A DNA stretch of 64,000 nucleotides from Arthrobacter sp. NtRootA1 (GTDB lineage Bacteria > Actinomycetota > Actinomycetes > Actinomycetales > Micrococcaceae): NCBI RefSeq assembly GCF_019976975.1, contig NZ_AP024630.1, forward strand, positions 496,001-560,000, in the 5' to 3' direction. The position numbers were made by a program, and so were the translations under genes. Shown piece after piece: positions 27,828 through 37,492 of the stretch (its first letter is position 1; each line of letters starts with the position of its first letter). The notes under the pieces are model-generated. The model was not told the origin of the DNA. It saw only the letters and a list, made by a program, of their open reading frames with translations, and ran no database searches.

Positions 27828-29208
27828 TCGCGGCACAGGGGATTGCGACGGCGTAGAACCACGTTGCCGCGCTGAAGACGGCGGCATAGGCGTGCGCTTC
27901 AATCTGCACCGTTCCTGCGCCGGGTCCCCCCGAGGCAGCGAACACCACCGTCAAGAGGGCCAGGCCAATGGAACCGCCCAGCTGGTGGGCTGTGTTGACC
28001 AGGCCGGACGCCGCACCATTGTCTGCCGGCGCCACATTGGACATGCCGAACTCGGTCAGCAGGATGATGGCGAACCCTTGTCCGACTCCTAGCGCCATCA
28101 GTGGCAGCAAGATGCCGGGAAGATATGGCGTGTCCGGACCGATGGTACTCAACCACAGCATTCCGAGGCCGGCGATGCTCAATGCACCCAGCAGCAACGC
28201 TGGCTTGCCGATCAGGGTACCAAGGGGCCGCAATGCGTAGACCATGACGAAGAAGAGGAGTGTCAGCGGGATGTATGCGAGCCCGGCCATGAAGGCGCTG
28301 AATCCCAAGACGTTCTGGAGGTACTGGCTAAGGAAATAGAAGGTCGAAAACATCGCGCCCACGATGAGGAGGCGGATCACGTAGGCGCCGGAGCGCGTGG
28401 CATCACCGAAAAGGCGCAGGGGAGTTATGGGCCGCTCGGCTCTGCGCTCGACGAGCACAAACGCCACAAGGAAGAACACCGCAACGGCAAGGGAGATGAT
28501 CGTCGTGGGATTGACCCACCCTGACTGGCCTGCGTTGACCAGCCCGTAAACCAGCGCGGACATCCCGATAGTGACTGTGAGTGCTCCCATGATGTCCACG
28601 CTGCCCCGGACGCGATCGGTTTCCGGGAGGAAGCGGCGGGTTAGGAGGAGGACAACGATCCCAATGGGGATGTTTATCAGCAAACCCCATCGCCAGGAAA
28701 GCAGGTCCGTGAACACCCCGCCGACGATGATTCCGACGCTGCCGCCAGCACCAATCACGGCACTGTAAATGCTGATTGCCCTGGAGCGCTCCTCCGGTTC
28801 GGGGAAGGATTGAACCAGGAGGGCAAGCGTTGCCGGAATCGCGAACGCCGATGCAGTCCCTTGCAGGATGCGCGCCGCGATCATGACCTCCGCGCTGACT
28901 GCCAGTCCGGCCAGCAAAGAGGCGAAGGTAAAGACTGCCACTCCTGCCATGAAAACCCGTCGCCTGCCCAGGAGATCGCCAACGCGGGCGCCTAAGAGCA
29001 GCAGCCCGCCAAACGCCAGTGCATAGCTGTTCTGGACCCATGAAAGGGATGCGGAGGTGAAGCCGAGTTCACGTTCCAGATGGGGCAATGACGTGGTCAC
29101 AATCGAGGTGTCCAACACCATCATGAGTTGGCACCCCATGATCACCGCCAAAGTGAGGCTTCCGAACCGCCCCCGTACAGGGGCGGCTTTGGTTTGGGTT
29201 GCTGACAT
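27784..29208 (-). CDS. MFS drug efflux transporter, DHA2 type (14 TM)
   Basis: A 474-residue protein with about 14 hydrophobic segments. [21 protein letters not shown] (TM1), [15 protein letters not shown] and [19 protein letters not shown] are DHA2 motifs. It probably exports drugs. It is divergent from a TetR gene with AAGTAAC-type operators between them. Its 3' end runs 44 bases into the ABC-F gene on the other strand, so opposing transcripts overlap. Confidence 0.88.
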   Translation of the reverse strand: MSATQTKAAPVRGRFGSLTLAVIMGCQLMMVLDTSIVTTSLPHLERELGFTSASLSWVQNSYALAFGGLLLLGARVGDLLGRRRVFMAGVAVFTFASLLAGLAVSAEVMIAARILQGTASAFAIPATLALLVQSFPEPEERSRAISIYSAVIGAGGSVGIIVGGVFTDLLSWRWGLLINIPIGIVVLLLTRRFLPETDRVRGSVDIMGALTVTIGMSALVYGLVNAGQSGWVNPTTIISLAVAVFFLVAFVLVERRAERPITPLRLFGDATRSGAYVIRLLIVGAMFSTFYFLSQYLQNVLGFSAFMAGLAYIPLTLLFFVMVYALRPLGTLIGKPALLLGALSIAGLGMLWLSTIGPDTPYLPGILLPLMALGVGQGFAIILLTEFGMSNVAPADNGAASGLVNTAHQLGGSIGLALLTVVFAASGGPGAGTVQIEAHAYAAVFSAATWFYAVAIPCAAIILLAHRRAVRATR

Positions 29209-29225
29209 GTTTCAAGCCTTCCGCT

Positions 29226-29292
29226 AAGTAACTAACTGGTTCGTTTTAAAGAATGCGCGCTGGGGCCGGTTCTGTCAACTAACTGGTTACTT
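29226..29292. promoter_or_regulatory. TetR-type operators between MFS and tetR
   Basis: AAGTAACTAACTGGTTCGTT (29226-29245) and AACTAACTGGTTACTT (29277-29292) share AACTAACTGGTT and AAGTAAC half sites. The second borders TATGCT (29295-29300), the -10 box 6 bases before ATG 29307. Binding by the adjacent TetR protein would block both divergent promoters. Confidence 0.75.
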
Positions 29293-29306
29293 GCTATGCT
29301 GTGGGC

Positions 29307-29864
29307 ATGGCGAGAGATGCAGAAGCGACCAAGAAGCGCATCCTGGATGCGGCCGAGGAAGAGTTTGCCCGGTACGGCATAGCCGGAGCGCGCGTTGACC
29401 GGATAGCAGATGAGGCGTTGGCCAATAAAGCGATGCTCTACCGGTACTTCGAGAGCAAGGATCGCTTGTTCGACGAAGTGTTCTCCCAGCGGGTCCTGGC
29501 CATCATGGAGGAGACTGAATTCGATGCCGGCGACCTTCCCGGCTATGCCGCCCGGGCCTTCGACCTTTACCAGAACGACCCCAACGTCCTCCGGCTGACT
29601 AATTGGTACATCTTGGAACGCGGCCAGGCCGCTGATCTTGAGGCCCTGGTTGCCTCCCATAAGGAAAAGCTCGCGCAGATTGAACGCGCTCAAAAAGACG
29701 GCGGTTTGCGGGCCGACTTGTCTCCCATTGAAATCCTGGCAACCGTCCGGGCCCTGGCCATGACGTGGCACACGCTTACTCCCGAAATGAGCCGGGCCAA
29801 GCTGCCCAGTGCCGCGCGGCGGCGCGCCACCATCATGGAGAACGTTCGCAGGCTCGTCGCCTAG
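29307..29864 (+). CDS. TetR-family transcriptional regulator
   Basis: A 185-residue repressor; the helix-turn-helix covers TKKRILDAAEEEFARYGIAGARVDRIADEALANKAMLYRYF (about 8-48). The C-terminal domain resembles the TetR_C HAPK-type group (LTNWYILERGQ, AMTWHTL). ATG 29307 is preferred because TATGCT ends 6 bases before it. The likely target is the divergent DHA2 exporter. Confidence 0.88.
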   Translation: MARDAEATKKRILDAAEEEFARYGIAGARVDRIADEALANKAMLYRYFESKDRLFDEVFSQRVLAIMEETEFDAGDLPGYAARAFDLYQNDPNVLRLTNWYILERGQAADLEALVASHKEKLAQIERAQKDGGLRADLSPIEILATVRALAMTWHTLTPEMSRAKLPSAARRRATIMENVRRLVA

Positions 29865-29925
29865 TTAGACGCTTGGTGCCTGAGCCAGCTTGCTCACATT
29901 CCGTGGACAGCCGGTTGGGGGAGGA

Positions 29926-29969
29926 GCATAATAGTTAGCGTAGCTAATTAGCACTGCTAACTATTATGC
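29926..29969. promoter_or_regulatory. Nested MarR-type operator
   Basis: GCATAATAGTTAGC (29926-29939) and GCTAACTATTATGC (29956-29969) are a perfect 14-bp inverted repeat; the centre contains GCTAATTAGC (29943-29952), itself palindromic. The TTAGC/GCTAA spacing resembles MarR sites. It lies directly upstream of the marR-MFS operon. Confidence 0.8.
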
Positions 29970-29990
29970 GACCTCAGGAGGCGCCTTCCA

Positions 29991-30509
29991 TTGACCGCGG
30001 CCAACAAAACAGCCACTCCTGCCGGCGAGGGAACCCCGCCTAGCGACGGAACCCCGTCTAATGAAGGAACCCCGGACATCCAGGCGGAGGAAATCCAAGC
30101 GGACCTCCTTGCGATCGACCTCCGAACCGCGGTCATGCGAACATCCCGCAGGCTTCGCATCGAAGCCACCGGTGATGTAATTACTCCCGGGCAGTACACG
30201 GTGCTCGCACATCTCAACTCCGGTTCGCAGACCCTCCGGGAATTGGCGGAGTTGGAGCACGTCCAGGCGCCGTCCATGACCCGGATCGTGAACGCCTTGT
30301 CCGGGCAGGGCTTCGTCTCTCGGCAGGCCCATCCCGAAGATGGTCGCCAGATCCACATCAGCATCACTGCCGCAGGCCGGGAAGTTCTGGCCGAGGCCCG
30401 CAGCCAACGGACCGCCTGGCTGGCCCAGCGCGTAGCGGGACTCAGCGAGGAAGACCGACTGACGCTCAGCCGGGCCGCGCGCATCATGCAGGAGATGAGC
30501 GCCAAGTGA
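29991..30509 (+). CDS. MarR-family transcriptional regulator
   Basis: A 172-residue protein. After a variable 40-residue Pro/Thr/Glu-rich N-terminus comes a winged helix: ITPGQYTVLAHLNSGSQTLRELAELEHVQAPSMTRIVNALSGQGFVSRQAHPEDGRQIHISITAAG. TTG 29991 is supported by AGGAGG nine bases upstream. It overlaps the MFS gene (GTGA), so regulator and exporter are co-expressed and probably repressed by the protein at the nested operator just upstream. Confidence 0.9.
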   Translation: MTAANKTATPAGEGTPPSDGTPSNEGTPDIQAEEIQADLLAIDLRTAVMRTSRRLRIEATGDVITPGQYTVLAHLNSGSQTLRELAELEHVQAPSMTRIVNALSGQGFVSRQAHPEDGRQIHISITAAGREVLAEARSQRTAWLAQRVAGLSEEDRLTLSRAARIMQEMSAK

Positions 30510-31768
30510 GTGCTATGTTCCGTGCCCTCGAAAGTCCTAATTACCGGCTGTGGGCTGGTGGTGCACTGGTCTCCAATGTCGGCACTTGGATGCAAAGGGT
30601 GGCACAGGACTGGCTGGTTCTGACGGTCCTCACGAATCACTCCGGAACGGCAGTCGGCATCACCACAGCACTGCAATTCCTGCCCATGCTCCTGCTTGGG
30701 CCCTATGCGGGCGTCCTGGCCGACCGATACCGAAAGCGTGTGATCCTCCTCTGGACCCAAACGGCCATGGGAATCTGCGGACTGATCGTCGGCCTTCTGG
30801 TGGTAATGGGTGTTGCCCAGTTGTGGCATGTCTATCTCGCCGCCCTTGCCTTGGGGTTGGCCGCGGCCATCGATGGCCCGGCCCGTCAAGCGTTCGTGTC
30901 AGAACTTGTTGGTCCGGACAAGCTCTCCAATGCCGTGGCCCTGAACTCTGCGTCCTTCAACAGCGCCAGGCTGACGGGGCCTGCCATCGCCGGTGTGCTC
31001 ATTGCATGGATTGGCACAGGCCCGGTGTTCCTTCTCAACGCGGCGAGCTTTGTGGCCGTTATTGTTTCCCTCTGCCGGGTTAAGGCCTCGGAGCTGGAGC
31101 CAGCAACCCCGGTGGCCCGCGGCAAGCACCAATTGACCGAGGGCCTCCGATACGTGCGTCAACGCCCTGACCTGGTCCTCATTTTGCTGATGGTGGGCCT
31201 CCTGGGCGCCTTTGGCATGAACTTCCAGGTGACGAATGCCTTGATGTCCACGGCGGAGTTTGGCATGGGGCCGGAGGAGTTTGGCTTCCTTGGTTCCATC
31301 ATGGCCGTGGGAACGCTAGGAGGCGCGTTGCTTGCGGCCCGCAGGTCCGGCCCAAGGCTCCGTTTCATGCTGGGCGGTGCACTGAGCCTCGGCGCCTTTA
31401 CTGTCCTGGCGAGCATCTCGCCGTCGTTCTGGATTTACGCGGCAGTGCTTGTTCCGGTAGGACTGGCGTCCATCACGTTCTTGAACAGCTGCAACACCAC
31501 TATCCAGTTGTCCGTTGAGCCCCAATTCCGTGGACGCGTCCTTGCCCTGTACCTTGCCATCCTGCAAGGCGGCACGGCAATCGGAGCGCCTCTTATGGGC
31601 TGGATTGGCACGGAATTCGGGGCCCGCTGGGCCGTGGCATCCGGAGGCGCGGTAGTCGTTTTGACCGCCGTCGCTTGCGTGGTCCTGGTCAGCCGCCGTA
31701 GCCAGACGACACTCCGTGAACAGGTGCGCAGTGCGTGGCTGCGGAGGCGGGCAACCCAAGCGTCCTGA
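30506..31768 (+). CDS. MFS exporter, EntS/DHA3-like (12 TM)
   Basis: A 420-residue protein with about 12 hydrophobic segments. FRALESPNYRLWAGGALVSNVGTWMQRVAQDWLVL is the classic N-terminus of the DHA3 (enterobactin exporter EntS/MefA-like) group; GVLADRYRKRVILL is the loop 2-3 motif and DGPARQAFVSELVG the TM4-5 region. It probably exports macrolides, siderophores or other small molecules. It is coupled to the MarR gene by a 4-base overlap; ATG 30515 is an alternative start. Confidence 0.88.
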   Translation: MSAMFRALESPNYRLWAGGALVSNVGTWMQRVAQDWLVLTVLTNHSGTAVGITTALQFLPMLLLGPYAGVLADRYRKRVILLWTQTAMGICGLIVGLLVVMGVAQLWHVYLAALALGLAAAIDGPARQAFVSELVGPDKLSNAVALNSASFNSARLTGPAIAGVLIAWIGTGPVFLLNAASFVAVIVSLCRVKASELEPATPVARGKHQLTEGLRYVRQRPDLVLILLMVGLLGAFGMNFQVTNALMSTAEFGMGPEEFGFLGSIMAVGTLGGALLAARRSGPRLRFMLGGALSLGAFTVLASISPSFWIYAAVLVPVGLASITFLNSCNTTIQLSVEPQFRGRVLALYLAILQGGTAIGAPLMGWIGTEFGARWAVASGGAVVVLTAVACVVLVSRRSQTTLREQVRSAWLRRRATQAS

Positions 31769-31831
31769 TGCATCTTCAGGCGACGGGCTGCCATGCCTGA
31801 GCGATGATGGGCGTCCCGCTCCATCCCGCTA

Positions 31832-32512
31832 TTACATTTGGTAGTAGTGCTGTTCCAGACCCTTGATCAATAGTTCGGGCTCTCCGGTCATGGCGGCGTC
31901 CACCAGCAAGAGATGCCGGTCCGCCTGGCTGTCGGACGTTCCCACGCCGCGCCGCATGATCGGCACCATCATGACCGCGAGAAGGGACTCCAGGCTCTGC
32001 CAGGCTTCCACCAGCTTTGTCTTGGGTTGCTGGTTCATCAGCGTCCCGTGGAACTCGCGGTCAAGCCTCATCAATTCTTCGACGTCGTCCGGCAGCCGCA
32101 GACCCCGCATTTGTTCTGCAATGTCCCTCAGCTCTTTTTCAGCGGCTGGGGACGGGGGAAGCACGGCATGCAGCGCCGCTCGTCCCTCAAGGGCTGCGAA
32201 GACCTCCCCAATCTCTGCGATGTCGCTGTCGCTGAAGTAGCGAACCCGATTTCCCGAGCCAGGCGAGAACTCCACCAGCCCTGTTGATGCGAGGCGCGTC
32301 AACGCTTCCCGGACCGTACCCCTGCTCACAGATAGGTCTTCAGCGAGCCTCTTCTCTACCAGATGCCGGCCCGGATCGAGGGTTCCGAGGATGATCTCCC
32401 GCCTAATTCGGTTGGCCACCTGATCCACAAGCGTGGTTCGCTCAGCAACCCGAGGCGCAAGCGTTCTCGCGAGAGTTGTCTTTGCTTGCTCGGAGAAAGC
32501 TTTGCTTTCCAT
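31832..32512 (-). CDS. GntR-family regulator, FCD (FadR-like) subgroup
   Basis: A 226-residue protein. The N-terminal winged helix reads LVDQVANRIRREIILGTLDPGRHLVEKRLAEDLSVSRGTVREALTRLASTGLVEF (about 25-80); the C-terminal FCD domain carries DREFHGTLM and DRHLLLVDAA, the metal-binding Asp/His positions. It is divergent from the deacylase operon. TTGTCCGACAA, a typical FCD-GntR operator, lies just downstream of that operon's promoter. ATG 32512 is chosen; GTG 32521 would add three residues. Confidence 0.88.
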   Translation of the reverse strand: MESKAFSEQAKTTLARTLAPRVAERTTLVDQVANRIRREIILGTLDPGRHLVEKRLAEDLSVSRGTVREALTRLASTGLVEFSPGSGNRVRYFSDSDIAEIGEVFAALEGRAALHAVLPPSPAAEKELRDIAEQMRGLRLPDDVEELMRLDREFHGTLMNQQPKTKLVEAWQSLESLLAVMMVPIMRRGVGTSDSQADRHLLLVDAAMTGEPELLIKGLEQHYYQM

Positions 32513-32561
32513 TACCCACACCCCTAAAGCTCATGGCAGCCACCCCTCTTCGGAGTGACCC

Positions 32562-32589
32562 TTGACACTAGATCACTAGACGATAGTAT
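32562..32589 (+). promoter_or_regulatory. Promoter of the deacylase/oxidase operon
   Basis: TTGACA (32562-32567), a 16-base spacer and TAGTAT (32584-32589) form a good sigma-70-type promoter in the divergent region between the GntR gene and the operon. Confidence 0.7.
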
Positions 32590-32600
32590 CAAACAGTGAT

Positions 32601-32622
32601 GTCGGACACGATTGTCCGACAA
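32601..32622. promoter_or_regulatory. GntR/FCD operator
   Basis: GTCGGACA-CGAT-TGTCCGAC (32601-32620) overlaps TTGTCCGACAA (32612-32622), a perfect dyad around one base. It sits about 15-25 bases after the predicted transcription start, so repression could be by roadblock. Confidence 0.75.
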
Positions 32623-32641
32623 TTAAGTGAAAGGGACGCCA

Positions 32642-33601
32642 ATGGATGCCAGCCCGCTTAGGCAAGGGACCGTGATTCACGGCCACTTGCCGATCACCGG
32701 GCTCCCCGACGAAATCTTGGATCTGCCCTACATCGAGATCCAAGGCCGGGAGGCCGGGCCGCGACTAACACTGCTCGCTGGCGTGCACGGCTGTGAATAC
32801 GCGGGCATGGCTGCCCTGCGGGAATTCGTTGCGGAGGTCAACCCGGCGCAACTAAATGGCACGATCACGGCTGTTCCCGTAGTCAACGTGCCGGCCTACA
32901 CAAACCGGACAATGTTCGTCGTACCGGCCGACGGTAAGAATCTCAATAGGTGCTTTCCAGGCGACCCCAAGGGCACCTACTCTGACGTGCTCGCACACCA
33001 TGTGTTCGAACGCTTCATTCGGGGAGCCGACTACCTCATCGATCTTCACTCCGGGGACGTTCCGGAGACTGTCCACCCGGTAGTTATCTACGACGAATCA
33101 TCAGTCGACGAGACTGCACGGCGGATCGCCATGGCCTACGGAACCCAGCATGTTATCAGGCAACCCGCCGCGGCACGTGTTACGGCGGGTACAACGAGTT
33201 CCGCCGCTGCGGACGCCGGCATCCCGGCGATCACTGCTGAGGCGGGCGGCAACGGCACGGTAGATCGACAGGCTGTCGCCACCCACCTGCGCGGCCTACG
33301 GAACGTGGCCGCGAGTCTGGGCATGCTCCCCTACGAGGTGGAGCAGGCCCCCAACCAGATCGAACATGTGAACGGCTGGACGTGGATGTACGCCCCCATT
33401 GGCGGTTGGTGGGAACCGCTGGTGGAACTCGGCAGGCGCGCCGAGAAAGGCGACTTGCTCGGACGAGTCAGCAACCTGTTCGGTGACGTCGTCCACGAAC
33501 TCAGGGCAGAGGAAGCCGGAATAACCATGATCATCACAACGAGCCCCGCGATAGCCGCGGATGGACTCCTTATTGTTCTCACCCGGGAGGTTTCACAGTG
33601 A
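32642..33601 (+). CDS. Succinylglutamate desuccinylase/aspartoacylase family zinc deacylase
   Basis: A 319-residue M14-like zinc hydrolase. GVHGCEYAG supplies His49 and Glu52, and DLHSGD supplies His135 as zinc ligands; NLNRCFPG is the substrate-binding Asn-Arg motif and AEAGG may carry the catalytic Glu. Family members remove an acyl group from an N-acyl amino acid (AstE, AspA, DoeB). It is the first gene of a catabolic operon for an unknown nitrogen compound and overlaps the next gene by 4 bases. ATG 32642 follows GAAAGGGA; GTG 32627 is an alternative. Confidence 0.88.
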   Translation: MDASPLRQGTVIHGHLPITGLPDEILDLPYIEIQGREAGPRLTLLAGVHGCEYAGMAALREFVAEVNPAQLNGTITAVPVVNVPAYTNRTMFVVPADGKNLNRCFPGDPKGTYSDVLAHHVFERFIRGADYLIDLHSGDVPETVHPVVIYDESSVDETARRIAMAYGTQHVIRQPAAARVTAGTTSSAAADAGIPAITAEAGGNGTVDRQAVATHLRGLRNVAASLGMLPYEVEQAPNQIEHVNGWTWMYAPIGGWWEPLVELGRRAEKGDLLGRVSNLFGDVVHELRAEEAGITMIITTSPAIAADGLLIVLTREVSQ

Positions 33602-34755
33602 GTTTGGGAAAGAAACGCGTGGCCATCATCGGCCTCGGCACCGCGGGCAGCATGGCCGCTTGGCGCCTGGCATCGCGCGGCGCGGAAGTTGTTGGCTACG
33701 AGCAATTCGGAACGGGCCACGATCGAAGCGCACACGGCGGTGAGTCCCGCATCTTCCGCACCGCCTACTTCGAAGATCCTGACTACGTGCCGCTGCTGCG
33801 CACTGCGAAAGCGATGTGGCGTCAACTCGAGGACGAGACAGGCGCCGATCTGCTCAAACTCGCCGGCAATCTCATGCTCGGTGATAACACCACAGAGATG
33901 GCCAACGTCAGCGCCTCCATTGAGAAGTTCGGAATAGACGCCGCCCTCGTTCCGCTCAATGAGGCACGCAACCGCTGGCCGAACCACCCCTTCCACGAGG
34001 AGGACGTTGTTGTCCTGGACCGTGAAGGAGGCTATGTTCGGCCCGAACTTGCCGTCCTGAATGCCTCACTACGAGCCAAGTCGCTTGGCGCCCAACTTCG
34101 GACCTACACTCCCGTTGACGGAATCGAGACCAAGAACGACGGCGTCTGGGTCAGTGCTGATGGCCAGAGCGAGCGTTACGATCACGTTGTGGTCACTGCC
34201 GGCCCCTGGGCCGCGAAGTTGCTTCCTGAACTTGCAGGGCTCGTTGACGTGCGCAAGGCCGTGTCGGCGTGGTTTGTCGGGAAAGAACGCCGGGCATTTG
34301 ATCCGGGTAATTTCCCCTGCTTTATCCGCACGGCACCAGAAGAGTTTTACGGGCTCCCGGCGATGGACGGGAACGGGCTCAAGCTGGGCCTGTCCGGCAA
34401 GGTCAACCGGCCGGTGGCTGACCCGGACGCCCTCGACCGGACGGTTCCACTAGACGAGGTGCGGGCATTCAGGGAACTCGTGGCCGAATCCTTCCCCTCA
34501 CTCCATCCGGACCCGGTCCGGGTCAATGCCTACATGGAGGGTTACACCCCGGACGGTCACGGCATTCTCGGCCGCCTCGGTGGCAACCAGCGACTGACGG
34601 TCGTCGCGGGACTTTCCGGACACGGGTTCAAGCTGGCACCCGCGCTCGGAGACATTGCTGCGGACTACGCCCTCAATGGCACCAGTGACAAGACCATCCC
34701 GCTCCTGAACCCCGATCGGTTCGTTACAGCGCCGACCTCGACGGCAAACCCGTGA
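33598..34755 (+). CDS. FAD-dependent amine/amino-acid oxidase, SolA (MTOX)-like, copy 1
   Basis: A 385-residue flavoprotein of the monomeric sarcosine oxidase/N-methyltryptophan oxidase group: dinucleotide motif AIIGLGTAGSM (about 9-19), AHGGESRIFRTAYFEDPDYVPLL, and a C-terminal TPDGHGILG...GLSGHGFKLAPALG. At the place where MSOX/MTOX attach FAD through a Cys (CMYTxTPD), this protein has YMEGYTPD, so flavin is probably not covalently bound there. It likely oxidises a secondary or primary amine, giving an imine. Coupled to the deacylase by a GTGA overlap. Confidence 0.85.
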   Translation: MSLGKKRVAIIGLGTAGSMAAWRLASRGAEVVGYEQFGTGHDRSAHGGESRIFRTAYFEDPDYVPLLRTAKAMWRQLEDETGADLLKLAGNLMLGDNTTEMANVSASIEKFGIDAALVPLNEARNRWPNHPFHEEDVVVLDREGGYVRPELAVLNASLRAKSLGAQLRTYTPVDGIETKNDGVWVSADGQSERYDHVVVTAGPWAAKLLPELAGLVDVRKAVSAWFVGKERRAFDPGNFPCFIRTAPEEFYGLPAMDGNGLKLGLSGKVNRPVADPDALDRTVPLDEVRAFRELVAESFPSLHPDPVRVNAYMEGYTPDGHGILGRLGGNQRLTVVAGLSGHGFKLAPALGDIAADYALNGTSDKTIPLLNPDRFVTAPTSTANP

Positions 34756-34858
34756 GGTGATCGGTGCCCACTGCCAGGCATTCACGGATTTCTGGCATCC
34801 CCGCGTCAACCAAGACCTACATCATTCCGTACCGAAAAAGATTTCAAGGAAATACATC

Positions 34859-35782
34859 ATGAAGACACAACATAAGGTCCACGCCACTGCGGCGGCCCTG
34901 GCCCTCCTCCTGACCCTGAACGCTTGCGGCAACGCTGCCAATGGCGAGCCCGCCCCGAGCTCCACCGAACTGGGACTTAGGGACATCTCCGAGGGCGTCC
35001 AGCCCGACCCCAAGGCAGTGAGCCTCCTGCCGAAGTCCTACAAGGACAAGGGCGAGCTCACTGTTGCCGCGGACCTGCACTATCCTCCGACAGTCTTCCT
35101 CGCCGAGGACAATAAGACCCCCATCGGCCTCAACCCGGACATTACAAGGCTGATCGGCAAAAAGCTCGGGGTAAACGTGAAGTTTGTAGACACGAAGTTC
35201 GACACGATCATCCCGGGCCTCGATGGCGGCCGCTACGACTTCACCGTCTCGACCATGGCCAAGACCGAAGACCGGCTCAAAGTCGTAGACATGATCGACT
35301 ACTTCAAGGCCGGCAGCTCCATCGGGGTGAATGCCGGAAACCCGCAAAAACTGACCAACGAGACCCTATGCGGTAAAAGCATCGCCGTAACCCAGGGATC
35401 AACAGGTCAGCTGTTGCGCCTCCCGGCACTGAACGAGATGACCTGCACTTCCAAAGGACAGCCTGCGATCAACGCCGTGACGCTGCCGAATATCCAAGAG
35501 GCCCTGGTCCAGCTGAGCTCCAAGCGGATCGACGGCATCCTCTATGACACGACGGCTCTTGCATGGGCACAGACGCAGCAGCCGGGCTCGTTCCAAATGC
35601 TTACGCCCCCGCTCAACGTCGGTGGGTCCGGAATCACGGCAGTCGCCCTGAAGAAGGGCTCACCCCTGACCCCGGCTATCCAGGCAGCGATCCAGTCGAT
35701 CCTTGAAACTCCGGAGTACAAGGAGTCACTCAAGACCTGGGGTCTTGAATTCGGTGCCATCACTGACGCCAAGCTGAACTAA
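34859..35782 (+). CDS. Amino-acid ABC transporter, substrate-binding lipoprotein
   Basis: A 307-residue type II periplasmic-binding protein with a lipoprotein signal (lipobox LTLNAC, Cys about residue 22). VAADLHYPPTVFLAEDNKTPIGLNPDITRLIGKKLGV and the later DFTVSTMAKTEDRLKVVDMIDYFKAG are typical of polar amino-acid binding proteins. ATG 34859 follows CAAGGAAA. An earlier in-frame start would put 34 non-signal residues ahead and is rejected. It feeds the permease and ATPase behind it. Confidence 0.9.
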   Translation: MKTQHKVHATAAALALLLTLNACGNAANGEPAPSSTELGLRDISEGVQPDPKAVSLLPKSYKDKGELTVAADLHYPPTVFLAEDNKTPIGLNPDITRLIGKKLGVNVKFVDTKFDTIIPGLDGGRYDFTVSTMAKTEDRLKVVDMIDYFKAGSSIGVNAGNPQKLTNETLCGKSIAVTQGSTGQLLRLPALNEMTCTSKGQPAINAVTLPNIQEALVQLSSKRIDGILYDTTALAWAQTQQPGSFQMLTPPLNVGGSGITAVALKKGSPLTPAIQAAIQSILETPEYKESLKTWGLEFGAITDAKLN

Positions 35783-35794
35783 CGGGGTGCGTTC

Positions 35795-36727
35795 ATGACT
35801 ACGGTTATCAACAAAGGAAGCAAGGCGGGGGCTGGCAGCATCGACGCTACCCTCAAGCCACGGCTTAGACTCCGGACTCCTGCGGAATACACGGCTTGGA
35901 TCATTGCCATTCTCGTCGCGGCCGGGATCCTCGCCTCCGTCCTGACCAACCCCAACTTCAAGTGGGACATCGTTGGGAAGTACTTCACACACGAATCCAT
36001 CCTCCGCGGGCTGATGCTCACGATCTTCCTCACGGTTGCGAGCATGGCCATGGGAACGCTCCTCGGCCTCGGCCTTGCGATCATGCGCTCCTCGAAGATC
36101 AAACCGGTCGCCCTCGCGGCAGGTGCCTACGTCACTTTGTTCCGTGGCACACCCGTCCTGGTGCAGTTGATCTTCTGGTTCAACATCTCCGCTCTCTATC
36201 CAAACCTGTATATCGGAATCCCGTTCACGGACATCGGCACCGCAATCGACACGAATGCACTCATGGGTCCGATCACCGCCGCCTTGGTCGGCCTGTCCCT
36301 GAACGAAGCGGCATACATGGCCGAGATCATCCGCGGCGGGTTCTCCGCGGTGGGCAAGGGCCAGATCGAAGCTGCGGACTCACTGGGGATGAGCGGTGCC
36401 ATGAAGATGCGCAAGGTCATCATCCCGCAGGCGATGCCCTCCATCATCCCTGCGACCGGCAACCAGGTCATCGGGATGTTCAAGGAAACATCGCTGGTCA
36501 GCGTCCTGGGTGTTGCGGAACTTCTCCAAAGTGCCCAACTGATCTACGCGCGTACCTTCGATACCATCCCTCTACTGATCGTGGCGAGCATCTGGTATCT
36601 GATCATGACCCTGCTGCTGAGCTACCCCCAATCCAGGCTCGAGCAGAAATACTCCCACACCTCGGTCCGGGTTCCCCGCAAGTCCAAAAAAGTTGTGTTG
36701 ACCGCACCGGAAGGCATCGCACGATGA
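35795..36727 (+). CDS. Amino-acid ABC transporter, permease
   Basis: A 310-residue HisM/GlnP-type permease with about six membrane segments; [28 protein letters not shown] begins the core and the EAA loop reads [40 protein letters not shown] is typical of polar amino-acid systems. It starts 12 bases after the binding-protein gene and overlaps the ATPase gene (ATGA). Confidence 0.92.
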   Translation: MTTVINKGSKAGAGSIDATLKPRLRLRTPAEYTAWIIAILVAAGILASVLTNPNFKWDIVGKYFTHESILRGLMLTIFLTVASMAMGTLLGLGLAIMRSSKIKPVALAAGAYVTLFRGTPVLVQLIFWFNISALYPNLYIGIPFTDIGTAIDTNALMGPITAALVGLSLNEAAYMAEIIRGGFSAVGKGQIEAADSLGMSGAMKMRKVIIPQAMPSIIPATGNQVIGMFKETSLVSVLGVAELLQSAQLIYARTFDTIPLLIVASIWYLIMTLLLSYPQSRLEQKYSHTSVRVPRKSKKVVLTAPEGIAR

Positions 36728-37491
36728 GCAACGACGGCACGATCCTCGCTAGCCGCATCCGCAAGTCCTTCGGACCCAAAACGGTTCTGCAGGACATCGA
36801 CCTCGACATCGGCAGCGGCGAAATCTGCTGCATCATCGGACCCAGTGGCTCCGGCAAATCCACCCTCCTGCGTTGCATCAACGGACTGGAAACCGTGGAC
36901 TCCGGAATCCTGAAAGTGAACGGCGACGACTTCGGCTATTACGAAACCGAGCACGCATACCATGCCCTGAGCCCTAAAAAGCTCGCCCTCCAACGGACCA
37001 GGGTAGGCATGGTCTTCCAGCAGTTCAACCTGTTCCCGAACATGACCGCCCGGGAGAACGTCATGTCCGGACCCGTCCTGGTCAAGCGCGCGGACAAGAA
37101 GGAATCAGCCAAACGAGCCCAGGAATTGTTGACAAGCGTTGGGCTCGGCGCGTTCGGTGACCGCTACCCCGCCGAACTCTCCGGTGGTCAGCAGCAACGC
37201 GTCGCGATCGCCAGGTCGCTGGCCATGGACCCGGAGATCATGCTCTTCGACGAGCCAACATCTGCACTGGACCCCGAAAAGGTCGGGGAAGTCCTGACAG
37301 TTATGAAGGAGCTCGCCAAGAAGGGCATGACCATGGTGGTAGTCACCCACGAAATGGGCTTCGCCCGCGAAGTGGCCGACAGCCTCCTCTTCATGGACGA
37401 AGGCATCGTCGTCGAACGGGGCGACGCCCGGGAAGTCCTCGCCAACCCCAAAGAGTCCCGCACCCAGTCCTTCCTCAAGAAAGTGCTCTGA
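36724..37491 (+). CDS. Amino-acid ABC transporter, ATP-binding protein
   Basis: A 255-residue GlnQ/HisP-type ATPase: Walker [11 protein letters not shown]-loop [18 protein letters not shown], signature [17 protein letters not shown], Walker [15 protein letters not shown] and H-loop [15 protein letters not shown]. It energises the permease encoded just upstream. A second SolA-like oxidase gene begins 1 base after its stop, tying import to oxidation of the same compound. Confidence 0.94.
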   Translation: MSNDGTILASRIRKSFGPKTVLQDIDLDIGSGEICCIIGPSGSGKSTLLRCINGLETVDSGILKVNGDDFGYYETEHAYHALSPKKLALQRTRVGMVFQQFNLFPNMTARENVMSGPVLVKRADKKESAKRAQELLTSVGLGAFGDRYPAELSGGQQQRVAIARSLAMDPEIMLFDEPTSALDPEKVGEVLTVMKELAKKGMTMVVVTHEMGFAREVADSLLFMDEGIVVERGDAREVLANPKESRTQSFLKKVL

Positions 37492-37492
37492 A

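Noticed and set aside
31776..31800. TCAGGC/GCCTGA stem between convergent MFS and GntR genes as a terminator
   Set aside because: Only 6 bp with a 13-base loop and no U-run; too weak to report as a feature.
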